Below the pieces are notes generated by a model. That model was not told the origin of the DNA. It saw only the letters and a list, made by a program, of their open reading frames with translations, and searched no databases. Shown here in pieces: positions 55,406 through 64,000 of a DNA stretch of 64,000 nt. Source of the stretch: Rhynchospora pubera (Eukaryota > Streptophyta > Magnoliopsida > Poales > Cyperaceae); the NCBI GenBank assembly GCA_028095005.1, contig CM051462.1:126904752-126968751 (forward strand), given 5' to 3'. How positions within the stretch are numbered: the stretch's first letter is position 1; each line of letters opens with the position of its first letter. A program made the position numbers and the translations under genes.

Positions 55406-58400
55406 ATACACTAGCTACTGCATCGCGCTCCGCACGATGTAAAATTAATCTGAAGTGATTATATTGTTTGGTTTAGTATATTCATTGTTTGTTAATAGTA
55501 TATTGGATATCAATCTGACTTAAGTTGTGTGTTATGTTAAGTTGAAAAGGGTAATGTATATTCAATTGCCACATTTAAAATTTTAAAGGGAGGCAACAAA
55601 AATAGTTGTAGTAAAGCTCAATCAAACTTAATTTTTTAACATTTTATGAGAGAAAAAGACATCAAATAAGGGGGAAAAAAACAATACTTGGTCATGCTCC
55701 ACAACAAAGCCATCTTACAAAAATACCAAAACTGCTTCGAACATCGATTCATATCTAAATTGAGGATAAATAGCTTAAGACAATACGTAGTCAAGTATGA
55801 TAAGGAAAACAAAACTCAATTTAATGAAAAAAAAGGCCCTAAAAGCCATCTTATTACCTTACCTCATCGCAAAAAAAAAAGTAGGATACAATGCCAGCAA
55901 ATGAAAAGTCTTATATTTAGTTCCATGAAACCTGCATTTATATCCACCATGTAATGTTGCGTTAAATGTTGAAATCAGGAGGAAAAAATTAACGTTGTGA
56001 ATTAGATGGTTAAACCTACTTTTGCCTGATTTTTTATTGCAGGTTCCTAACATGGATAGGACAGAGAATACAAACCCTAAAAGAAAGAAGATTATGATTT
56101 CAACTATAAACCAATCCAAATAAGAAACAAAAAATAAATAAATAGATAGCAAAAGGTGAAAATAATTACTTGGATTTTGAGGCCTTTGTTTGCCCCAACT
56201 GTTTGTACAAATGCTATCATGTTCTCTTTTTGGGCCCCACAGAAAGCAAACCACAAATAACCTGTGCATAGAAAGATCACACAAATGCAATGATGATCTG
56301 AAACTCAGTAAATACTTGCATGCAAAAAATTTTTAATCGAAGAAGAGACAAATCAAAAGTAGCACCGTGGGCTAAACAAATTTAGTTTGTACCTTAGAAA
56401 AGCATTCACAAAAAATTGTATAAAAACTACGAAACTGTAATTTATGTTTTGAAGGTACAGTATACCATTAGCACCTAAAAGCTATATCAAAATTACCTAA
56501 AATTTGTTTGTATTGAAAAAATCTGAGCTCTAACTTGAAAAAAGGAATCAGAAAAAAATTAATACCTGAGGGTATGTAACATGTTTTTTTGTAAACCAAA
56601 ACTTTCTAATTAATAGATGCCTATGGGCCCTTAGCACCAACAAAAAAAAAAGGAAAAAGCCAAGACAGGTAAATCACGATTAACCCTTCTAACACTTTTT
56701 GGAGAGCTCTATTAAAACAATCATTTTACTTTTACGCACTGGATCTCCGTATCGAAAACTCAGCACTTAACAACAAATGCAGTAGATTTAATTATTTGTC
56801 AAAATTGCAAGGACTTGAATTCATTTGCAAGATGAAAAAAGAGGTATAAATTACTGAATTTTCTAACATATACCGAGTAATATCAATTTTAAAAAATGGC
56901 CTTCTGAATGGTAATAAAACATAAATAAGATTGTTAGAACTAACAATTCACTAAATGACATTAATGTTCCAAAATAGTAGCACATCATAATGACCAAAAT
57001 ATTTGAGATTAAATCAGTCTTCCATTCAGCCTTAACTTCAACAGCTATTAGAGTAGTTTTAACAAAAAGAAAAAAAGAAGACAAAAACCAACTCTAGAAT
57101 CTAAGATCATAGAAATTCTGATAATTTTTTATTCAATAAAAGAAATGATCAAAAATGTTAATCAGAAATGAGGAGAAGATTTAGTACCTAAAATCTGAAG
57201 AATAAACTCATCTTCATGGATCCTTTTAAAGCCGATGATCTTTCAAAATCAATCAAATCTGTCACTATCATTTTAAAACCGCCATAGTTATCAAATAGAT
57301 TTGACAGATGAAAATAACAAAAATGGCTAAACTCTGAAAAATTTAATCAAAGATAAACATACCCAAAATAGCCTCTCTATTGCATCATCACCAACCCAAA
57401 TTTTCGCACCAGCCACCTTAAGAGCCTCACAACTAACAAAAAAAACATACGTATTATTAAGCTTACTGAAGTAATAGTGCAACATTTAGTTTGAAATCTT
57501 AAAGAAAAACGACACAAAATCCGATAGCTATAAATCCATATCCATCTCTCTAAATTTATATAGCACAATAGTTCCTGAAGACTAACTACTATAGCTTTGT
57601 CCAACACTTAGCATATAGATATATATCAATATCTCTCTAAATTTATATAGAAGTTTTTGGTACTTATGCAATATTTTATCCATACAGAATACTTTCTCTA
57701 GAAATAGAGACATCTATAAGTACAAAAGGACGAAAAATAATAACTGTGAGGCCATGTTTAATGTTGCAAAATTAAAAAATCTGTTCAAAGGCTGCATGTA
57801 TTATGCACCTTTAACACTAACTCAGAATCTGGTCAAACATGAGGGACTGTAAGCTTGCATACCGTTGGAGCAGTGTTACCTATCAAATCATACATCAAAG
57901 CACCTTATATATCCAGATTAAAAAAATGAAATTTAAACATTAGGCCGATGGAACGAAAAAGATCAGTCCACACAAAAAAAACTTACTGAATAATATCCTT
58001 AGTTCTCAACTTGGTTCAAACCTTTTTTCTTATTAATTTTTTGACCTGAAGCTCATCAGTTCATTTGAGCATAAGGAATAAGTACAGAGAAATATTTTGA
58101 TGCCAGAAAATAAAATATTGCAATCATGTAGTAATTATTTTCACAACAATTTATTTATCTAAGATGATTTGCACCGCAACATTTGCATTTATTCATGACA
58201 GTAAATGTTTGAGTAAAAAAGCTGAACTGAAGAAATTGACTAACACAAAGACAAATAAGAATAAGATATTTAAGGCTAAAAAGATCAAAGTTGTTCTAAA
58301 TAGTAAAGACTAATCTAAATTCACAGAAGGTGAACAAAGCATAGTAAATTAAAAAAAATTAGAGTATGAATAATAGGAGCAACAGCAAGCACCGGTACAT

Positions 58401-58600
58401 TTGACTGATGAACCCAGCCATACTTGTGTAGAGCAGCAGCAAGCACCAGTATAAAATTTCTATAGCTAATGTACCGTCATTTTTCTACATTACTTTTTAA
58501 TAGAGCATGGTAATCTGAAAATAGTAAAATACTGAAATAACTTCTGTACATTCAAATGAACCTACTCAATACCTAAACAAATAAACATTAATGCAAATGG
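55406..58600. other. AT-rich spacer with possible minus-strand exon relics
   Basis: No complete gene. On the minus strand, segments with coding texture and nearby splice-like borders occur at about 56270-56170 (YLWFAFCGAQKENMIAFV, then QTVGANKGLKIQ), 57230-57187 (IIGFKRIHEDEFILQIL), 57430-57365 (CEALKVAGAKIWVGDDAI) and 57920-57876 (ALMYDLIGNTAPT). I could not join them in phase or assign a family. They may be exons of a decayed host gene or chance. Confidence 0.25.
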
Positions 58601-61600
58601 TTAATCCGAACAACCTAAAATTTGATAGGTCAGTACATGCTTTTGTTGACCCTAAAAATTAGACCCTCAAAACCAAAACCAAATTGCGAAAGCCAGAAGT
58701 CAAACAGCGAAAACCAAATTCTCGAATTGCCAAAAACCAAAATCAAATCGCGAAAAATACCAAACAAACTCCAAAAATTACCAAAAAATACTCAAAATAT
58801 CCTTAAGAATTATGGTGAATTATCATAATTTTTAAATCCCAAAAATACCCACACAAATCCCAAACTTTACAATGAAACCCAAAAATTTTACAAAATTACC
58901 AAAATAAATCCATAAGGAATTTTGCGAAACCAGTGGAACCATTAGATTCCTTATATTTTCCTAAGACTACCCATAAAATTGCATCTGAAAATACCCAAGG
59001 GAAGACCCCCAAACAATTTATTTTGGTTCAGCCTTATAGAAATAAAAAGGAAAATTATGGAAATTGAACAAAATCCCAGAAAAATTGAAAGGCTCTATCG
59101 CGTGCATGCCATTGCAGAGGATCCCAGGGGGGGACGGATGACGTCGCTGCCTCCTTGGTTAAAATTACCATTGCATTTGAATTGTTGAATGGTCTTGGCT
59201 CATGAACCAAAAGCTTTATACTCCTTTATTGATTCCGTTGGCTCATGATACACCCGCCCCATCTAAATCCTCCTCTCTCACTCAACCTTACAAGTGGGCC
59301 ATGCTTGTAAGAGTCGCCCCTCACCCAGTAAAAAGAAGAGAAGAAGGAAAACCCGATTCTTACCATGCGACGCCGGGTAAACCGAAGGAGAGGGACGACG
59401 TGGCCTCCTCCAGCGCCACAGACCCCAAACCAGCATTGCCGCCCACGGTTTTGCCAAACCAGAACCCTAGGCGCAGCTGACTGAAGGCCACTGGATGAGA
59501 ATCAAATGGTGAAGATCAAGCTGGCTCAAAACCTAAACCCTAGGAATCTCAGCCTATAAAAGGCCCCCAAAATCGAAGCAAGAGGGAAAAGGAAAAAAGG
59601 GGCAAGGTGAGGCTAGGCTTAGAACACAATTTCTGTATTGAATTGAGAGAGTTTTGAGCGAAATTGTAAGAGACATTTCATCGAACAGTAAGGAATAGAG
59701 AGAAAGAAAGGTGAAATTGAAGAATTGCCGCTTGTAATTCATTCCTGTGTGAATCAAAGAAGCTTTTTTGAGCAATTGAATATCTGAATTTAGTTCTCGT
59801 AGTGTTGTTTGCTTGAGATTCAAAGTAGAAAAATCTGGGTTGAGCTTCGATTGCGCCTAGCGCATGAGAAGATCAATCCAGTGAAGTATGAAATGTAATC
59901 AATTGCCCCAATTACAATTTGACTGCGCGCAGCGCATGAAAAATGTAATTGGGATGAACTCATCTAAGCTACTCCTTAGCTCAGCTTTGGGGTCCTTAGT
60001 TGAGAAGTGTCTACTTGGATTAAATGTATGATGAGCATGTCAGATCATGCTTGTTATGTATTTAATTAAGTATATACTAAATTAAGTTTTGCCATGCTTT
60101 GGTGAGAAAATAGGTGCAACACAAAATTTGGCCAGAAATGTAATAAACGAAAATACAGGATTTTATTTGCATAAAAATATAAAAATACATATGGGCATCA
60201 AGAATAGGACCTCATGGACTGCATAGAACAAGATTTACTATTTTTTGCAAATTTCTGTGATTTTATATCAAATTGTGAAGGTAACAAGGGTATTTGATAA
60301 ATAAACTGTTATTTTGGATCTTTCTCAAGAACATAAACTCTTAATTAGTATATTGTAGATCCTGCAACTGGTTTTCCTGCATTTGAACAACTCAAACATC
60401 AAACCCCCTCAAAACAGCATTTAAATCAACTAAAAATAAAAAACTGAAAATTGGAGTATGTGCTTAATCATTTGTTCTAATGCTTTATGTGTTTCAAACA
60501 CCTAAAACAAATCCAGATAAACTTAAATTGGGCCCAGAGTCAACCCCCTTTGCTGTAAAACAACTTACATGCAAAAACATAAGTTGAGTAAAATGAATAA
60601 AGTGAGCATCTTCTGCCTCAACACTTCCCACAACAAAACATGGCGATTTAAATTAAAACGATTGCATGAACAAGTCAAAGTTAACCCCCTGAAACTAACC
60701 AAGTCATGGCTGGTACAAGAAGATGGCTTAGTGGGGTCCCACTGCCAAAGCACCGTTCAGTCCAAAAACAAGACGAAGCGGCTCAGTTCAGATCACCTAC
60801 TTAAAAGTGTTCCCAGGCCAAATTGACTTCACAATTATCTCCTTAACACTTCCATGGATGATTCTAACCTATCTCTGGCAAAGAAAAGAAAGTAGAAAAT
60901 CTCAAGCGCCATTAATGGTGGGCCGAACACTCTCAAGCTCTACAAGGAGGTACAAAGCTCCATAACCTCGACTGATGGCATCGATGTGATCTCCTCAAAC
61001 TCACGATTCCAACGAACCCAAAATTGGCTGCAACGGTGGCTGAAAGCATGGCAATTTCATCGGAGAACTTCCAGGGACTGAACTGCAAAAGTCCATCTTC
61101 AATCGGAGAAGACGGATTCAAATCCATGTTGTGATGGATTTTCTGCGGACAAACTTCGTGTGGCGGCTCACTGACACGACAGTGACTCGTTACACCAAAA
61201 CAAATCGATTTAAGATAATTAAAATAATAAATGCCACGTCAGCAAGCGACGCCAAACACAGTCAGGCCCAGTCAGTTGCCAACTCAGCCCCTGCGCACAC
61301 GTGGTCCAATAAGAAAATTACAAATAAACAGAAAACTTCAAAAATTCATTAAAAATAGTAGGAAACTCAGAAAAATTCAAATAAAATATCCAAAAATTTC
61401 TAAAAATCCAAATAAACCAAATATACTTATATTTTGATATAAAAATCTGTCAAATTATTGGTCTTTCCTACTTTTGAAGTATTTTCAATATTAAATAAAT
61501 TTTATAAAATTCTAAAATGATGTTAAATCAATTTTATAAAATTCCAAAATGATTTCAAAACTTAATTAAACTTTTCTAATTTGTTTTAAAGATGAATGTT

Positions 61601-62540
61601 GAAATTTTAAAAGAAATACATTAAATATCAAGTATTTAAGAAAATAAAAATGATTAGAAATATAAAAAGATATTTCAAAAGTCTAAAATTAAAAATAGGA
61701 ATAAAAGGAAATTGTGAAAATGATAAAACCCAAAGAGAAACTCAAGAAATTAAAAGTCCGAACACGAAGCCCAAAGACAAAACCGAAACCTCTCCATTTC
61801 AAGAACGAAAACTCTTCAGCAGATCAAAATGTTCTCAATTGGGTCCCGTCAACTGAGTCTGGTACACCAATTGAGTCCGGTTCAAACCAAAAGAAATAAA
61901 CCCAAAATAAACATGAAACAAACGATTCCCTAGCCTTTATATATAATTCTTCAGATCCCTTAATCAGAGGTTCTCGTGAGCGATCACGGGGTAATTAACA
62001 GTAGGGGATTGCGCCTACTGGAAAGAAAGGACCCACGAAATCAACAAACCTCTTTAAGAAGCGACTCGTGTTTTGGTTCTCTTGTTGCTAAGAGATACTC
62101 GAACGGAGATCGAACCTTAAGGGGGGTGAATCTAAGGCTATGTTCCCATTTCTCGAGGAAACCCCAAATTCTATTCTTCGAGGGAATGACGAAAAAGCCG
62201 CAACAGCTTTGTCATACAATTTGGGGAGAAAATCTTAGATAAACATACAACACCATATATACCAACATTTTACACAGCAAATGGATGCCAAAACAGTGCC
62301 AATAATATTTGTATCGATATACACCTAGTAGGCCCATTTGTAGGCGATGGTTTACTAAAAATCAGTGTGGATAATGTGTTCCAAATTTGCAGCATATTGC
62401 ACATCGAGTAACCTACCTAACTAAAAATAATTATCAAAATAGTTACCTTAACAAATCTACCATGGAACTATTGAGTTTCTCGGCCCCAACACAGTAGAAC
62501 ACATTGTGATCCCATAAAGAACTAAAACGTAAGCCGTGCA
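58601..62540. mobile_element. Noncoding retroelement-like region
   Basis: Low-complexity A/C-rich tracts (CCAAAAATTACC-type words at 58650-58960 and 61310-61420), a strong TATA-like CTATAAAAGG (59554-59563) followed by a purine-rich leader, and a twice-occurring CGCGCAGCGCATGA/CGCCTAGCGCATGA word (59853-59868, 59925-59940) suggest LTR and leader parts of a retroelement. I found no gag/pol frame, no paired LTRs and no duplication. Short frames here (e.g. 59202-59480) are unsupported. Confidence 0.3.
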
Positions 62541-64000
62541 TGATGAGTGGATTTTATATGCATATTCAGATACCATTTTGTCTCCAAACTAAATCAATTA
62601 CCTTGAATTTACATAGTTTAGATAGTTTAGATGAGTTTAGGTTAGTTTAATTAGAGTTTTGTATCAAGAATGAGTTACTACCATAGTTTTTAATTTTATT
62701 GTAGATTCTGGACAAGAAATGACTTGGATGAGTCCATAAAGTTGAAGAGCTCGTTCTAAGCTTTCCAACGGATCTTGAATCACCTCAAACGGAGTTCGGA
62801 TGAAGGAGATATGCCCAAAATACTGACAGGACGCAGTGCTGACATTTTCCTGCGACCCGCTGAAAGGCCCAGCGGCCCGCAGGCCTGGAACTGCCAGATT
62901 TAGCAGAATCGCCCGATTTGGCAATTCTATATTTGGATGGCGGTTTCTACCGACTACAGATGCATCCAGAGCACGTCTTCAGTTATTTCCAGCGTTTCTA
63001 CACCTTCCCAAACCCTATAAAAGACCTGTTTGAGGAGAACAAGAGGGAGAAGAAGAAGGAGACCAAATCCAAGGTCAAGTTAGGGTTAGATATTGAGTTA
63101 TTTGAGAGTTGAGTCTCAAGTCCAGATCGAGGCAACGCCAAGCAGGTTGATTGCGACAGCAAGAGACGTGTTTGATAGGAGATTTCGACACACGCAAGAG
63201 CAATTGGTTGTAATCTTTCCTTATTCTCATTTTCTCTTGTGTTTGTATGATGTCTTTTAGTTGTTGATTGTTTGTTCTAGGGCTATGGTTGTAAACTCGA
63301 ATTCTTAGTTGTTGATTGCATGTTTATTGATTTTATTTGATATCTTTGTGTTTTATACCTTGCTTGAATTGCTTGAATTGATTATGCCATGATTGTCTAA
63401 GTAGATTTGTTTACACCCGTTAAGTAGAGCTCGCTTAATTGCTAGGTGGTTAAGTCCAAATAAACTTAGATTATTAGGCATGATTATGATTAACATGAAG
63501 GTTGTAAACTGAAAGGTTAAACCAGGACTAGTTAACGAGAGTTAAGTCCTTTCCAAGAGTGAAAACTCAAGGATTTCATAGGTTAGAAAGGTATAGACTT
63601 GTAGAAACTAGACCAAGAAACGATAGTTGAAATCTAGATTCTATACGAGGGAAATTGGGTTAATTAATTGATAACCAGACCTAAAACGAGAGTTTGATCT
63701 AGGGACCTTAATTAAGCCATTATCCCTACACAACTATCAACTGAATTAAGTCAATTTGCATTCAAATCGCTAATCCTAGCGGGCCGCTGAGTGAATCAGC
63801 GAGGTTGTCTATGCCCGCCAAGTAGCCAGCGACCAGTCTAATAGATTAGCGACCTAAGTTCTTTTAGCGGGCCGCTACGAGAGTCAGCGGGCCGCTGGAA
63901 CTGGGACTAAGAAGAAGTGTTAGCAATCAGAAACCCTAGAATTTCGTGACTTGTTGAATCTCTCTCATTAATTCTTATTTTGACCTTGTAACTAGACTTA
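62541..64000 (+). mobile_element. Partial LTR (Athila/Tat-like), runs off the window
   Basis: Starts TGATGAGTGGATTTTATATG; no polypurine tract precedes it, so it is a 5' or solo LTR. It shares AGCTTTCCAACGGATCTTGA and the order of blocks with the LTR at 46772-48460. A TATA box CTATAAAAGA is at 63015-63024 with a purine-rich leader behind it. GC-rich AGCGGGCCGCT words occur in two places (62861-62890 and 63778-63900). The right end is outside the window. Confidence 0.55.
63015..63024 (+). promoter_or_regulatory. LTR TATA box
   Basis: CTATAAAAGA inside the partial LTR, followed by GAGGAGAACAAGAGGGAG, the usual plus-strand layout of an LTR promoter and R region. Confidence 0.5.

Noticed and set aside
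55688..56290. 88- and 143-codon overlapping frames on opposite strands
   Set aside because: No motif in the plus frame; the minus frame mixes an AT-rich low-complexity part with a short coding-like stretch and has no proper start context.
59202..59480. 92-codon ORF as a host gene
   Set aside because: Lies in retroelement-like sequence just upstream of an LTR-style TATA box; composition is Pro/Ser/Lys-rich with no domain.

Overview
The window reads as a eudicot plant nuclear chromosome: AT-rich, intron-rich genes with GT-AG junctions, and dense nested transposons. I see no rRNA, tRNA, CRISPR array or bacterial feature. I could not name the species.

Three host genes look intact once exons are joined: a short reticulon-like protein (23946-25530, +, 4 exons, 166 aa), an HKT1-type sodium transporter (26687-28822, -, 3 exons, 544 aa) and galacturonokinase (34243-39652, -, 14 exons, 421 aa). 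A broken SFT2-like gene lies at about 50073-51092 (-).

Region by region: 1-5800 holds small non-autonomous elements (hAT end, MITEs, a SINE with a 9-bp target duplication) and no gene. 5799-7951 is probably an old LTR relic. 7961-14781 is a nearly complete Mutator-like element (MULE1) with a 9-bp target duplication, terminal inverted repeats of about 175 bp and three gene candidates: an intact transposase (8427-11481, one 85-bp intron), an 84-aa peptide with a motif resembling one in SUVH histone methyltransferases (12554-12808, -) and a 107-aa protein of unknown function (13305-13628, +). 15426-15897 is a hAT element. 16906-23829 is a second, older element of the same family (MULE2). It has no transposase; it carries a plant-mobile-domain gene and a zinc-finger/coiled-coil gene, both with premature stops, and sits 116 bp upstream of the reticulon start codon. 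28823-34242 holds a foldback MITE in the HKT1 promoter, a SINE, a solo LTR with target duplication and two further MITEs. 40077-43680 has two Tourist MITEs and a LINE tail with two hAT insertions. 44120-48460 has a truncated MULE relative and the 3' part of an LTR retrotransposon. 48953-49546 is a truncated FAR1/MULE-type open frame. 53522-54901 is a 1.38-kb foldback MULE. 58600-64000 is mostly retroelement, ending in a partial LTR that runs off the window.

The most unusual theme is one MULE family present as four members (7961, 16906, 44120, 53522). They share a terminal block and large numbers of a short palindromic motif, ACGCG-TTTATAAA-CGCG, arranged as hairpin pairs near the ends and as a direct array of ten copies at about 30-bp spacing inside MULE1. 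One member carries the transposase plus two accessory ORFs; another carries a PMD gene plus a zinc-finger gene. This pattern recalls VANDAL elements, where an accessory protein recognises short motif arrays to counter silencing. That parallel is inference, not something the sequence proves.
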